Shown in pieces: positions 23,775 through 33,344 of a DNA stretch of 64,000 bases. Origin of the DNA: RPQJ01 sp963698735 (GTDB taxonomy: Bacteria; Pseudomonadota; Gammaproteobacteria; Steroidobacterales; Steroidobacteraceae); the NCBI GenBank assembly GCA_963698735.1, contig CAVOSA010000012.1:124001-188000 (forward strand), written 5' to 3'. Below the pieces are notes generated by a model, which was given only the letters and a program-made list of their open reading frames with translations, did no database searches and was not told the origin of the DNA. Every line of letters begins with the position of its first letter. The first letter of the stretch is position 1. Both the position numbers and the translations under genes were made by a program.

Positions 23775-25467
23775 CCCGCGCCTTTTCCTGTGGATTGGCC
23801 TCGCGCTGCTCGCGTGGATGAACATCATCCAGTGGGATCGCGATTTCGGCACCAGGTCGAGCTCGCCCGCGACCACAGCGCAGAGCGCGGCTGCACCGGC
23901 AGCGACGGCTCCGGGCGAGTCGTCGTCCAGCCTGCCCGCGCTGCCGTCGGCAGCGGCACCCGCCGCGGCCACTACTGCCCCGGACGCGGCTTCCGCAGCC
24001 GCCGGCGCCGCGCCGATCGCCGCGGCGAACGCGCCCACGATCCGGGTCGTCACCGACGTCATCGACATGGACATCAGCCTGCAGGGTGGCGACCTGCTGC
24101 GCGCCGACCTGCTGCAATACCCGCGCGACAAGAAGGCGGGCAGTCCGGCCGTGCGCCTGCTCTCGACGGACGACAGCACGTTCAGCATCGTGCGCAGCGG
24201 GTTGCGCGCGGCCGATGGCCGGCCCGAACCGACGCACCTCGCCGCGTACACCGCGCCTGGGACGGAGTTCCGCCTCGCGCCGGGCGCACAGGAGCTGCGC
24301 GTGCCGCTCACGTGGACGGACGGGGAGGGCGTCACCGTCATGAAGACGTATGTCTTCAAACCCGGCCAGTACGCGTTCGACGTCGTCTACGACGTGCAGA
24401 ACGCATCCGCCGCTGACTGGAAAGCCGCGTCGTACGTGCAGTTCGTGCGGCACATGTTTGCGCAGAAGCGCTCGATGTTCGATGTCGAGAGCTATGCGTT
24501 CCGTGGCCCCGCCGTCTACGACGGCAAGAAGTACCAGAAGCTCGACGTGGGCGACGAGGAAGATTCGGCGTTCCGGCAGCCTGTCAGCGACGGCTGGATG
24601 GCGGAAATGCAGCACCATTTCGTGTCGGCCGCCGTGCCGCCGAAGGGCGAGACCTACGACTTCGCGCTGCAGAAAGAAGAAGCGCATTCCCTGGTCAGCT
24701 ATCGCGGTCCGCTGAAGAGCGTGCCCGCAGGTGCGAGCGCCACGTTCAACGAGAAGCTGTTCATCGGCCCGAAGCTGCAGGAACAGCTCAAGACGGCCGG
24801 CCCGAAGCTCGAACTGACCGTCGACTACGGCAAGCTCACGATCCTTGCCAACCCGTTGTTCCACTTGCTCGAGTGGGTGCACAAGTACGTCCAGAACTGG
24901 GGCCTCGCGATCATCATCGTGACGATCCTGCTCAAGCTGCTGTTCTACAAGCTCACCGAGAAGAGTGGCCGTTCGATGGCCAAGATGCGAGCGATCGCGC
25001 CGCGCATCAAGAGCATCCAGGAGCGCTACAAGGACGACCGCGAGCAGCTCGCCAAGCAGATGATGGAGCTGTACAAGCGCGAGAAGATCAACCCGGTCGC
25101 CGGCTGCCTGCCGATCCTGGTGCAGATCCCGGTGTTCCTCGCGTTCTACTGGGTGCTGCTCGAAAGCGTCGAGATGCGCCAGGCGCCGTTCTTCGGCTGG
25201 ATCCAGGACCTCTCGTCCAAGGACCCGTACTTCATCCTGCCGATCCTCATGGGCTTCGGCATGTTCGCCCAGTTCAAGCTGAACCCGGCGCCGCCGGACC
25301 CCATGCAGGCGAAGATGTTCGCCTTCATGCCGGTGATCATGACGGTGATGATGGCGTGGTTCCCGGCGGGCCTGGTGCTGTACTGGCTCACCAACACGCT
25401 GCTGTCGATCGCACAGCAGTGGAACATCAACCGCGTCGTCGAGCTGGAAGCCAAGAAGAGCGCCTGA
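23767..25467 (+). CDS. yidC: Membrane protein insertase YidC
   Basis: This 566-residue protein inserts inner-membrane proteins with or without SecYEG. It has an N-terminal transmembrane segment (about 5-22), an Ala/Ser-rich linker (about 34-90) and a large periplasmic beta domain (about 95-350). The C-terminal five-helix Oxa1-type core (about 360-555) includes the cytoplasmic KxxRAIAPRIKSIQERYKDD-like hairpin and LPILVQIPVFLAFYWVL. In most gammaproteobacteria mnmE comes next. Here a toxin-antitoxin pair intervenes. Confidence 0.97.
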   Translation: MDNPRLFLWIGLALLAWMNIIQWDRDFGTRSSSPATTAQSAAAPAATAPGESSSSLPALPSAAAPAAATTAPDAASAAAGAAPIAAANAPTIRVVTDVIDMDISLQGGDLLRADLLQYPRDKKAGSPAVRLLSTDDSTFSIVRSGLRAADGRPEPTHLAAYTAPGTEFRLAPGAQELRVPLTWTDGEGVTVMKTYVFKPGQYAFDVVYDVQNASAADWKAASYVQFVRHMFAQKRSMFDVESYAFRGPAVYDGKKYQKLDVGDEEDSAFRQPVSDGWMAEMQHHFVSAAVPPKGETYDFALQKEEAHSLVSYRGPLKSVPAGASATFNEKLFIGPKLQEQLKTAGPKLELTVDYGKLTILANPLFHLLEWVHKYVQNWGLAIIIVTILLKLLFYKLTEKSGRSMAKMRAIAPRIKSIQERYKDDREQLAKQMMELYKREKINPVAGCLPILVQIPVFLAFYWVLLESVEMRQAPFFGWIQDLSSKDPYFILPILMGFGMFAQFKLNPAPPDPMQAKMFAFMPVIMTVMMAWFPAGLVLYWLTNTLLSIAQQWNINRVVELEAKKSA

Positions 25468-25564
25468 CTTTTCACCACTCCGGGCTTGCTGCGGGGTCGC
25501 ACGAGCGGGCAGGCGGAGGTTCTCGGCGGGGCAGGCGACGGCCACGGACCGCGCGTGGGTAGCC

Positions 25565-25603
25565 TTGCTGGCTTGTTGCAAAAGCAGCAAAAGCGCATAG
25601 AAT
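25565..25603 (+). promoter_or_regulatory. Promoter with overlapping palindrome for the toxin-antitoxin pair
   Basis: TTGTTG (25574-25579) and TAGAAT (25598-25603) are 18 bases apart and directly precede the antitoxin gene. A near-palindrome, TTGCTGGCTT and AAAAGCAGCAA (25565-25590), overlaps the promoter, and GCAAAAGC is repeated within it. This is what an autoregulatory antitoxin operator would look like. The function is inferred. Confidence 0.45.
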
Positions 25604-25999
25604 GTGCACATGGAGCGTGTTCATTCCACCTGGGCCGCCACCGCAGTGGCTGACGGCGCCGGCCTCCGTCCGGCCGAAGTCCTCACCCACGCATTGGTGA
25701 AGGCGGGCAAGGAACTCGGCCTCACGCAGACCGATCTGGGCGTCATCGTCGGCCGTGACCGTACCGCTCTGAGCAGAGGGGCGCTTGAGCCGGGCAGCAA
25801 GTCCGGCGAACTCGCGCTGCTGCTCATCCGCGCCTACCGCGCGCTCTTCGTCCTCGTGGGCGGCGAGCCGCGGCAGATGAAGCACTGGATGCACACCCAC
25901 AACCTGCACGTCGGCGGCATCCCGGCCGAACTCGTGCGTACCGTGCCGGGCCTCATGCGCGTGGTCGAATATCTCGACGCAATCCGGGGCCGCGTGTGA
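25604..25999 (+). CDS. Xre/MbcA/ParS-type antitoxin
   Basis: This protein has up to 131 residues. The frame opens with GTG at 25604, and an ATG two codons later (25610) is equally possible. A central helix-turn-helix is visible (LGLTQTDLGVIVGRDRTAL), followed by the DUF2384 toxin-binding domain with FVLVGGEPRQMKHWM, NLHVGGIP and a C-terminal VVEYLDAIRG. Such proteins neutralise RES-domain toxins and repress their own promoter. Its stop overlaps the toxin GTG start by 4 bases (GTGA), giving coupled translation. Confidence 0.9.
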   Translation: MHMERVHSTWAATAVADGAGLRPAEVLTHALVKAGKELGLTQTDLGVIVGRDRTALSRGALEPGSKSGELALLLIRAYRALFVLVGGEPRQMKHWMHTHNLHVGGIPAELVRTVPGLMRVVEYLDAIRGRV

Positions 26000-26748
26000 G
26001 CGAGATCTGGGCGGCGTGCTCCGCGCGGGCCGCGCCGGTCGCTCTCATGGGTGACATCTTCCGTCTCGTCGAAAGCCAGGAACAGGTCGCGACCAATTTG
26101 CTGGTGCGCACACTGGCCGAACAGGCTCTGCTCGAGGACCTGATCGAGGCTTCGAAGCCCGCATGGCCGGGACCGGCACTCGGCCTGCACTACCTGCTTG
26201 CTACGCCGTTTCGTTATCCGCCGCTGCCGTGGGGCTCACGCTTCGGCCGCCGCTTCGAGCCGAGCCTGTTCTATGCGGCCCGCGGCCCGGACACGGTGCT
26301 CGCCGAAAGCGCCTATTACCGCTTCGTCTTCTGGTCGGGCATGGCCACGCCACCGTCCGCCCCGCTCGATACCCGGCACACGCTGTTCAGCGTGACCATC
26401 CAGACGCCGCGCGGGTTGCAGCTGCAGAATCCGCCCTTCGACGAATTCGTCGCCGCGCTCACGAACCGGCGCCGCTACGATGCAACGCAGGCACTGGGTT
26501 CGGCCATGCGCGAGGCGGGCATCGACGCCTTCGAGTACGTTTCGGCACGCGATCCGTTGCAGGGCGTCAACGTTGCGCTCTTCACGCCGACTGCACTCGC
26601 GACCCACAAACCGACGATCCTCGACGAATGGCTATGCGAAACCACGGCCGATCGTGTGAGTTATTACAGCCGGCCCGGCGGCGGCATTCGCGAGTTTCCG
26701 CGGCAGCACTTCCTGGTCGACGGCGAGCTGCCATTGCCCGCCGCCTGA
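25996..26748 (+). CDS. RES-domain toxin (NAD+-degrading type)
   Basis: This 250-residue protein carries the RES domain that gives the family its name. Arg73 (in PFRYPP), Glu104 (in VLAESAYY) and Ser183 (in FEYVSARD) are all visible. Characterised members, such as MbcT and related RES toxins, destroy cellular NAD+. All three key residues are intact, so the toxin is probably active and held by the antitoxin encoded just upstream with a 4-base overlap. The pair is inserted in the normally adjacent yidC-mnmE genes. The mnmE start lies 10 bases beyond its stop, so mnmE expression may depend on read-through. Confidence 0.9.
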   Translation: MSEIWAACSARAAPVALMGDIFRLVESQEQVATNLLVRTLAEQALLEDLIEASKPAWPGPALGLHYLLATPFRYPPLPWGSRFGRRFEPSLFYAARGPDTVLAESAYYRFVFWSGMATPPSAPLDTRHTLFSVTIQTPRGLQLQNPPFDEFVAALTNRRRYDATQALGSAMREAGIDAFEYVSARDPLQGVNVALFTPTALATHKPTILDEWLCETTADRVSYYSRPGGGIREFPRQHFLVDGELPLPAA

Positions 26749-26758
26749 TCGTCCACCC

Positions 26759-28120
26759 ATGAGCGCCGCCACACACGACACGATTGCTGCGATTTCCACC
26801 GCGCCTGGACGTGGCGGCATCGGCGTCGTGCGTGTATCGGGACCGCAGACGCAGACCATTGCCGAGGAAATGCTGGGTCGAGTTCCGGAGCATCGTCGCG
26901 TCGAGCTGCGTGCGTTCCGCGACGCAGAAGGCGCGCCCATCGACACGGGACTGGCGCTCTTCTTCGCCGCGCCGCACTCATTCACGGGTGAGGACGTATT
27001 GGAACTGCACGGTCACGGCGGACCCGTGGTCATGGATCTCCTGTTGCAACGGGTACTGGCGCTGGGTGCGCGTGCAGCGACGGCAGGAGAGTTCACGCAG
27101 CGCGCGTTTCTCAACGACAAGCTAGACCTCGCGCAAGCGGAGGCGGTCGCCGACCTCATCGACAGCGGTTCGGCCCAGGCGGCGCGCGCAGCGCTGAGAT
27201 CGCTGCAGGGTGAGTTTTCGTCGCGTGTGCACGAACTGGCCGAGCGCGTGCTCGAGCTGCGGCTGTGGATCGAAGCCGCGATCGATTTCCCGGAGGAGGA
27301 AATCGACTTTCTCGCCGACCGCGCGCTCGGCACGCGGATGGAGAATCTCCGTCAACGCTTCATCGAGTTGACCGAGACGGCGCGTCAGGGCGCGCTGCTG
27401 CGCGACGGCCTCACGGTCGTGATCGCGGGCCGCCCGAACGCGGGAAAATCGAGCCTGCTGAACAAGCTGGCTGGATACGACGCAGCCATCGTCACGCCCA
27501 CGCCTGGCACCACGCGCGACGTACTGCGCGAGCGCATCGCGATCGACGGCCTGCCGCTGCACGTCCTCGATACGGCCGGGCTGCGTGAATCACCCGATGA
27601 CATCGAAGCGGAAGGTATCCGGCGTGCGCGCCGGGAGATCGCGCGTGCGGATCGCGTGCTGTTCGTGGTGGATTCGTCCGACCCCGCCGCGATTGCCGGC
27701 ATCGACGCCGATCTCGCAGGTCTTCCGCTCGAGGTCCCGCGCACCCTGGTCTTCAACAAGATCGATCGCAGTGGCGGGCCGCCGCGCGTCGAAGCCGGGG
27801 AGGGCGCTGCGGCGCGTGTCTATCTGTGCGCTGCGTCAGGCGCGGGACTCGACGGATTGCGCATGCACTTGAAGGACTGCATCGGCTTCCATCCTGCGGG
27901 GGAGGGCGCGCTTTCGGCGCGCACGCGACACCTCGACGCCCTGCGTCGCGCCCGCGGTCACGTGGAGAACGCGCATCGACTGCTGACGGAACGCCATGCC
28001 GGTGAGCTCGTCGCGCAGGAATTGCGCGACGCACACCAGGACCTGGGCGAGATCACCGGCGAAGTGTCGAGCGACGACCTGCTCGGCCGGATCTTCGCCA
28101 GCTTCTGCATCGGCAAGTAG
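26759..28120 (+). CDS. mnmE: tRNA modification GTPase MnmE
   Basis: This 453-residue protein acts with MnmG to build the 5-carboxymethylaminomethyl group on wobble uridine of certain tRNAs. It has the N-terminal folate-binding domain (DTIAAISTAPGRGGIGVVRVSG) and a helical domain interrupted by a G domain with GRPNAGKSS (about 224-232), DTAGLRE and FNKID. The invariant C-terminal CIGK is present. It follows the RES toxin by 10 bases rather than yidC. Confidence 0.97.
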   Translation: MSAATHDTIAAISTAPGRGGIGVVRVSGPQTQTIAEEMLGRVPEHRRVELRAFRDAEGAPIDTGLALFFAAPHSFTGEDVLELHGHGGPVVMDLLLQRVLALGARAATAGEFTQRAFLNDKLDLAQAEAVADLIDSGSAQAARAALRSLQGEFSSRVHELAERVLELRLWIEAAIDFPEEEIDFLADRALGTRMENLRQRFIELTETARQGALLRDGLTVVIAGRPNAGKSSLLNKLAGYDAAIVTPTPGTTRDVLRERIAIDGLPLHVLDTAGLRESPDDIEAEGIRRARREIARADRVLFVVDSSDPAAIAGIDADLAGLPLEVPRTLVFNKIDRSGGPPRVEAGEGAAARVYLCAASGAGLDGLRMHLKDCIGFHPAGEGALSARTRHLDALRRARGHVENAHRLLTERHAGELVAQELRDAHQDLGEITGEVSSDDLLGRIFASFCIGK

Positions 28121-28158
28121 CGGCTCACGGCCGGCCGGAGCTGGCCCTGCCGGACAGT

Positions 28159-28911
28159 TCAATTCGCGCCGAACCGGTACTGCACCTCGAACAGGAACGA
28201 ATCGAGACTCGTGTCCTCCTGCGCGTTCAGCACGTCTTCGTCGATGCCCACGGTCTGCAGATCGAACCGGACTTGCAGACTCCTGGAGAGGTTGAGGCCG
28301 AAGCCCACGCCGAGCAACAGGCCCGTGCCGTCGTCAGAGATCGAGCGGGTGACCATGGCGTCTCCAAACGACTGGTCGAGACGCTGCGTGCTCTCGCCGT
28401 CCCAGAATCCCGCACCGAGCCTCAGGTAGATCTCGAACATGTCATTGAACGGGACGATTCCGAGGACGGACACCCCGGTCACCTGCATGTCAAGGTCGAC
28501 CCGGTTGTTGTAGTAGTCGTTGAACTCGGGCATGTAGACGAGGTTCTCGTCCCAGCCGATCGTGCCGGCCCGGAGATAGTTCACCTCGACCGCGACGTAC
28601 CGGTGCAAGCGCACGCCGGCGTGCACGTTGTAGCCAATGCCGCCGTCGCCCTGGTCGTAGTCGTAATAGTCGCCCCAGTAGCAGTCGTAGTCACAGTAGC
28701 CTTGACCGACCTCGACGCTGACATTGGAGTAAGTACCGCCACCCCCCACGTAAAGGCCGCGCCAGGACGCAGGAGCCGGAGCCGCCGCCGGTGTGGACGC
28801 GGGAGCGGGAGACGTCGCGCCGGGGTCCTGCGCGTTCGCACCGCCCGCTGGGAACAAGGCCGCGGCGACGAGCGTCAGGACCAGACACGACGTGCGCAAG
28901 GGAGCTTTCAT
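28159..28911 (-). CDS. Outer-membrane beta-barrel protein
   Basis: This 250-residue protein has a signal peptide (about 1-27, ending GANA), a short Ala/Pro-rich linker, then alternating strands (LYVGGGGTYSNVSVEV, YNVHAGVRLHRYVAVEVNYL, LLGVGFGLNLSRSLQVRFDL) ending FEVQYRFGAN. This is the eight-strand OmpA-like or OmpW-like barrel layout. Acidic and aromatic loops (DYDCYWGDYYDYDQGD, about 73-88) are conspicuous. No enzymatic motif is visible, so it is probably structural or a small pore. It lies downstream of the TonB receptor on the same strand, after about 205 bases. Confidence 0.75.
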   Translation of the reverse strand: MKAPLRTSCLVLTLVAAALFPAGGANAQDPGATSPAPASTPAAAPAPASWRGLYVGGGGTYSNVSVEVGQGYCDYDCYWGDYYDYDQGDGGIGYNVHAGVRLHRYVAVEVNYLRAGTIGWDENLVYMPEFNDYYNNRVDLDMQVTGVSVLGIVPFNDMFEIYLRLGAGFWDGESTQRLDQSFGDAMVTRSISDDGTGLLLGVGFGLNLSRSLQVRFDLQTVGIDEDVLNAQEDTSLDSFLFEVQYRFGAN

Positions 28912-29116
28912 GGCGGACCTCGCCGCTGGCAGCCGGCTCTGCGACCGGCTACTGTTCTTCTAGGCCCGTCCGCGCAACCAACCCAATTCGGCTTACCGCC
29001 ATGCGCGCGGTCGCCTCGCGGGTTCATAATTTCCTGATCGCCGCTGTCGAAACCGCGACGTTCGTCCGTGGATTCCAGTTCGCGGCACGCGGTGCGGCAA
29101 CCGGGTCGCCAGCCGA

Positions 29117-32062
29117 TCAGAACCGATACTGCAGCCGGAAGTAGTAGCGACGTCCGAGTACGTCATATAGCGAAGGATCGGTATTGGCCTGCTGCCAGGT
29201 CGGAAAGATCGGCGGCTCCTTGTCAAAGACGTTGTCGACTCCGACGCGCGCAGTCAGCCCCTGCAGCATTCCCGCATCGATCACGTAGCTGGCGCCGAGG
29301 TCGACATAGTCATAGGCGGGCACCGCAAAGTCCGGATACGAAGCGTCGCGCGCGCCATCGATGTGCTGCCAGCGCGCAAACATCCCCAGGCTGCCGAAGT
29401 CGTAGTCGAGGTGCAGCAGCGACTTCCAGCGTGGAATCGAGCTGCCGAGACCGCCGCCGCCAACGGTGCCGGCATACTCGATCGTGCCACCGCTCGGATC
29501 GCTGTACTGCCAGGTGTCCACGTACGTCAGGAACGCGTTCGCGCCGATGCGGCCAGGGCCGGCGTCGAGGCTCCAGTCCACCTGCACGTCGATGCCCGAG
29601 GTCTCGAGGCCGCCGATGTTGCGGTCGAGGAGCAACGCGTAGATGTTGCCGGTGTCCTCGAGGCGCTTGAAAAAAGTGCAGTAGACGTTTTGCGCGTCGT
29701 AACTCGGGTTGTAGGCGCGGTCGTAGCAGCGTGCGACCGCCGACTCCGCATCCCAGCGTCCGATGCCGTCCTCGAGCGCGATCTGGTACCAGTCCACGGA
29801 CAACTGGAGGTTGCCCGCCGTCGAATCCATGGCGCCGGTCGTGAACACGAAGCCGGCGGTGTAGGTGTCGGCCTGCTCAGGCTTCAGGTCGGGATTGCCG
29901 CCGGAGACGCCGTCCACACGGCGCAGGTCGAAGGCGTAATTCGGCAGCAATGCGGCCGGCAAGCCCTGCGCCAGGCACAGTGCTTCGACCTGCGCTTGAT
30001 CCGGCCCGGTGCGCTGGGCGCTGAAATAGGTGCAGGGATCGGGTCGCGGCACGATGAACTGGCTCGAGACCAGCGGGTAATACAGATCCTCGATGCTCGG
30101 TGCGCGCACGGCATGCTGGTATGAACCCCGCAACCGCAGCGGGGTCAGCGGTCGATACAGCAACTCGGCCTTGTAGGCGTTCGCGCCGCCGGCCTGCGAG
30201 TGGTCGGAGTAGCGGTAGCCGAGGCCGAGTTCCAGCGACTGCACTCCCGGCTTGTCCTTCAGCAGCGGCGCCAGCAGTTCGAGGTAGGCATCGGTATTGC
30301 TCTCGTCGCCCTCGCGATCCGGTGCGGCCGGGAATCCTGCCACGTCGGGACGCGGACCGATGACGCCAGGAACGCCGGGCAGCACCGCAGCCAGGGTCGG
30401 GTCGGCATCGTAGGTGAACTCATCGCGCTTGTAGAACAGGCCGATCGCGGCGCGCAGCTCTCCGGCCGGCAAGCTCAACAGCGGCCCGTTGGCGGAGACC
30501 TCGCCAAGCGTCTGCGTCGTCGTCACCTCGTTGGCGGCATCCGCGGAGATGTAGCTCGCGCATTCCGGCGACAGCGAGCCGGCGACGTAGGGATTGAAGC
30601 CGCCGGCGCAGATCGACAGCCCGCCATCCGGTGCGAAGGTCAGATCCTGCAGTCTTGACAGCAGTACGTTGTTGGTCTGTCGCTCCGTGCGGTCGTTCTG
30701 GCCGAGCTGTGCGTAGGCGTCGAACACCCAGTCGCCGCCCAGCGGTCCTCGAGTGCCGGCAGTGACCTGCCACACGCTGCGGTCGTTCTCGGCCACTTGT
30801 GGACCGACTTCGCTGGCACGCCTGAAATACCGATAAGGGGCCGACGGGTTCGGCACGCGCGAGGCGAGCAGCGTGCGCAGGTCCGCCGGAATGAACGGGT
30901 TCGTCACCGGAATCAGCGTGATGCCCGCGGCGGCGGACGCGAGCTGCCGGTTCACGGTGTAGTGCGTGTACAGTCCCTGCAGGTAGGCCTCGACCTGCTC
31001 GGTCAGCGCGAACTTGCCACGCACGAAGGCTGTTGTTCGGTCCAGCGGCATCTGCAGCGCAATTTCCGGCGCCGAGTTGATGCTGTAGAAGCGGTCATTG
31101 AACATGACCGGGTCCCGCTCGCCGCGGAAGTTGACGACGCTGCCAGGCTCGCCGGTGCCGGTGGTGAATATGGAGCCATCCGCATTCACGCCGAGTCCCG
31201 CCTGCGGGGGTCTTCCGACCGGAGGTACCGTCCCGGGCGGATAGCCGTAACCGGCAAACAGGTTGTCGAACACGGTCGCGTTGGAGAACACGATGTTGAT
31301 GCCGTCGTCGGTGGCCGTCGATCCCGAGGCGATGAATGCGCCGCCGGGGCCGCGCCCGTCGCTGACGTCGGGGAAATACTCGAGCGGATAGCGCGAGACC
31401 TTCCGCGCATCCTGGTTGATCTGGGCGCGCTCGGCGTAGCCGACGTAACCCATGATCGAGCCGCGGCTGTCCGCGAACGACGTCCCGGCGGTGATGCCCA
31501 GCGAATACTCCTCGCCGTCGCCGCGCTCGGTGCCCGACCAGCTGCCGTCGAGCGCAACGCCGTCGAAGGTGTCCTTGAGCTTGAGGTTGACCACGCCGGC
31601 AATGGCGTCCGAACCGTAGGCGACCGACGCGCCCCCGCTCACGATCTCGACGCTGCTAAGCAAGGCGGGCGGTAGCACGTTGAGGTCCACGGCGCCGCGC
31701 CCGTCCGCCGCCACGACACGCCGACCGTCCAGCAGCACCAGTGTCCGCTGCGTGCCCAGGCCGCGCAGCGAGACGTTGGCCTGGCCATCGTTCGATGGAT
31801 CGTTCGAGGTGCTCGTGGCCGACGGCACGAACTGCGGCAGGCTGTTCAGCGTCAGCTCGATCGAGTTGCTGCCGGTCTGTGCGAACGCCTGGGCGGGCAC
31901 CGTGACGACCGGACTCGGCGACTCGAAATCCTTGCGCGCGATGCGCGAGCCGGTGACCACGATGTTCTCGAGCCCGCGCTCGTCCGCGATCGCCTCGCTC
32001 GCACACAGGAAGGCCGCCGCGAGGGCAATGGCCAGTGTGCTAGCTTGGGCTGCAGCAGGCAT
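29117..32062 (-). CDS. TonB-dependent outer-membrane receptor
   Basis: I prefer the ATG at 32062 (981 aa), which follows AGGGGGAAT and directly gives a signal peptide ending ASEAIAD. The frame extends to an ATG at 32113 without a ribosome site. Next come a TonB-box-like ENIVVTGSRI, a plug domain with LRGLGTQRTLVLLDGRRV and GGASVAYGSDAIAGVVNL, and a barrel ending YYFRLQYRF. The plug style (SNSIELTLNSLPQF) is that of the large receptors common in Xanthomonadales and sphingomonads. The ligand is unknown. An exported esterase gene precedes it on the same strand (79-base gap), so an esterified substrate is possible. Confidence 0.9.
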   Translation of the reverse strand: MPAAAQASTLAIALAAAFLCASEAIADERGLENIVVTGSRIARKDFESPSPVVTVPAQAFAQTGSNSIELTLNSLPQFVPSATSTSNDPSNDGQANVSLRGLGTQRTLVLLDGRRVVAADGRGAVDLNVLPPALLSSVEIVSGGASVAYGSDAIAGVVNLKLKDTFDGVALDGSWSGTERGDGEEYSLGITAGTSFADSRGSIMGYVGYAERAQINQDARKVSRYPLEYFPDVSDGRGPGGAFIASGSTATDDGINIVFSNATVFDNLFAGYGYPPGTVPPVGRPPQAGLGVNADGSIFTTGTGEPGSVVNFRGERDPVMFNDRFYSINSAPEIALQMPLDRTTAFVRGKFALTEQVEAYLQGLYTHYTVNRQLASAAAGITLIPVTNPFIPADLRTLLASRVPNPSAPYRYFRRASEVGPQVAENDRSVWQVTAGTRGPLGGDWVFDAYAQLGQNDRTERQTNNVLLSRLQDLTFAPDGGLSICAGGFNPYVAGSLSPECASYISADAANEVTTTQTLGEVSANGPLLSLPAGELRAAIGLFYKRDEFTYDADPTLAAVLPGVPGVIGPRPDVAGFPAAPDREGDESNTDAYLELLAPLLKDKPGVQSLELGLGYRYSDHSQAGGANAYKAELLYRPLTPLRLRGSYQHAVRAPSIEDLYYPLVSSQFIVPRPDPCTYFSAQRTGPDQAQVEALCLAQGLPAALLPNYAFDLRRVDGVSGGNPDLKPEQADTYTAGFVFTTGAMDSTAGNLQLSVDWYQIALEDGIGRWDAESAVARCYDRAYNPSYDAQNVYCTFFKRLEDTGNIYALLLDRNIGGLETSGIDVQVDWSLDAGPGRIGANAFLTYVDTWQYSDPSGGTIEYAGTVGGGGLGSSIPRWKSLLHLDYDFGSLGMFARWQHIDGARDASYPDFAVPAYDYVDLGASYVIDAGMLQGLTARVGVDNVFDKEPPIFPTWQQANTDPSLYDVLGRRYYFRLQYRF

Positions 32063-32141
32063 CCGGCACCATTCCCCCTGCTTCTTCCCAACGATGCATG
32101 CAGATGACGCCATCGTATCGCAAAGGCCGCCTTCGATCGCT

Positions 32142-33155
32142 TCAGTACGCGGGCGTGTTCTTCGCGGCGAACAGCCGATCGAAAAAATCGAACGTTGCCG
32201 TCAACGCCTGGCGTGCGGCGTCCCGCGTCGCCGCGGGTGTCGTCCCGACGAAGCCGTGGCTCACGTCCGGGATCAACAGCAGGTCGGCCGGCACGCCTGC
32301 CGCGCGCAACCTTTCAGTAAACCGGGACGACTGTGCCGGCAACGAATTGATGTCCGTGGCGCCATGGACCAGCAGGACAGGAGGGTCCTTGCCGTCGACG
32401 AAGTTGATCGGACTGGCCTGGGCCAGGACGGCCGCCGCACAGGGTTCGCTGCCGCACCGGAACAGCGGGCCGACCGCGGTCTCTTTCTTCGATTCAGCGA
32501 CATAGGCATTGAGATCGTAGGGCCCGAACCAGCCGACGAATCCCTGCACGCAGGGCGACCGGGCCGCCGCATCGCTCGCTGGATCCGGAGACGAAGTGCC
32601 GCAGGAGACGGCTTCGAGCGCCGCCAATTGCGCGCCTGCGGACAGTCCCCACAGCGCGATCTTCGTCGCGTCGATGCCCAGCCGCGCCGAGTTGGCGCGC
32701 AGGAATCGCAAGGCCTCTCGCAAATCCTGCAATTGCGCCGGGAACGGCGCCTCGCCACTCAAGCGGTATTGGATCGAGGCGACGACGTAACCGCGCTGCG
32801 CGAGGTTGCCATGAATGACCGGCAGGTCGAGAAACGCGCCGCCCGCGCGCGGGTTTCCAACCGACCAGCCGCCGCCGTGCACGAACACGACGAGTGGACG
32901 CAGCGTCTTGTCGTTGGAGACCCGGTAAAGGTCGAGGTGCAGGGGACGAAATCCCGGGTAGGTCGCATAGGTCACGTCCGTGACGGCAACGCTGCCGCCG
33001 GCCGGCCAGACCACTTCGCGCTCCGGTTGCGGGTCCCGGGGCACGAGCCGGTCGGCCACCTCGAAGTCTGGCAGCGGCACGGGCGCGGCCGCTGCGGCGT
33101 GGCTGCCCAGTATCAGGAGCATCCCGACCAGTCGTGTTGCGAGTGCGCGCGGCAT
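32142..33155 (-). CDS. Exported alpha/beta hydrolase (BD-FAE-like esterase)
   Basis: This 337-residue protein has an N-terminal signal (about 1-24, AAAAAP), HGGGW oxyanion motif at 93-97, nucleophile GLSAGA near 169-174, a late Asp in LVHGATD, and His in VSHGFVG. It resembles small esterases and feruloyl-esterase-like hydrolases of the HSL superfamily. Four Cys in the middle suggest disulfides, consistent with a periplasmic location. It is probably transcribed with the TonB receptor downstream, hinting that it trims an ester substrate. The exact substrate is unknown. Confidence 0.85.
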   Translation of the reverse strand: MPRALATRLVGMLLILGSHAAAAAPVPLPDFEVADRLVPRDPQPEREVVWPAGGSVAVTDVTYATYPGFRPLHLDLYRVSNDKTLRPLVVFVHGGGWSVGNPRAGGAFLDLPVIHGNLAQRGYVVASIQYRLSGEAPFPAQLQDLREALRFLRANSARLGIDATKIALWGLSAGAQLAALEAVSCGTSSPDPASDAAARSPCVQGFVGWFGPYDLNAYVAESKKETAVGPLFRCGSEPCAAAVLAQASPINFVDGKDPPVLLVHGATDINSLPAQSSRFTERLRAAGVPADLLLIPDVSHGFVGTTPAATRDAARQALTATFDFFDRLFAAKNTPAY

Positions 33156-33344
33156 GTCGCCTCTTCCTGAGTTTGCGTCGTCCGTACAGGCTGCCTTCTT
33201 ACCTCGAAACGCCGGTTGTTGTCCTGCCTCTCATCCGGCCACCCTGTGGTTGCCGCGTTGCGCGGCAGGGCCGGAATCCGCCCCCCAATCGGCTATGCTT
33301 ATAAGTCCGGTGACGAAGTCACGCCGGGCGAAGAGAGGGCGGAG

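Noticed and set aside
23539..25611. A 690-residue minus-strand frame opposite yidC
   Set aside because: It is antisense to YidC and has repetitive His/Arg/Leu-rich content without domains.
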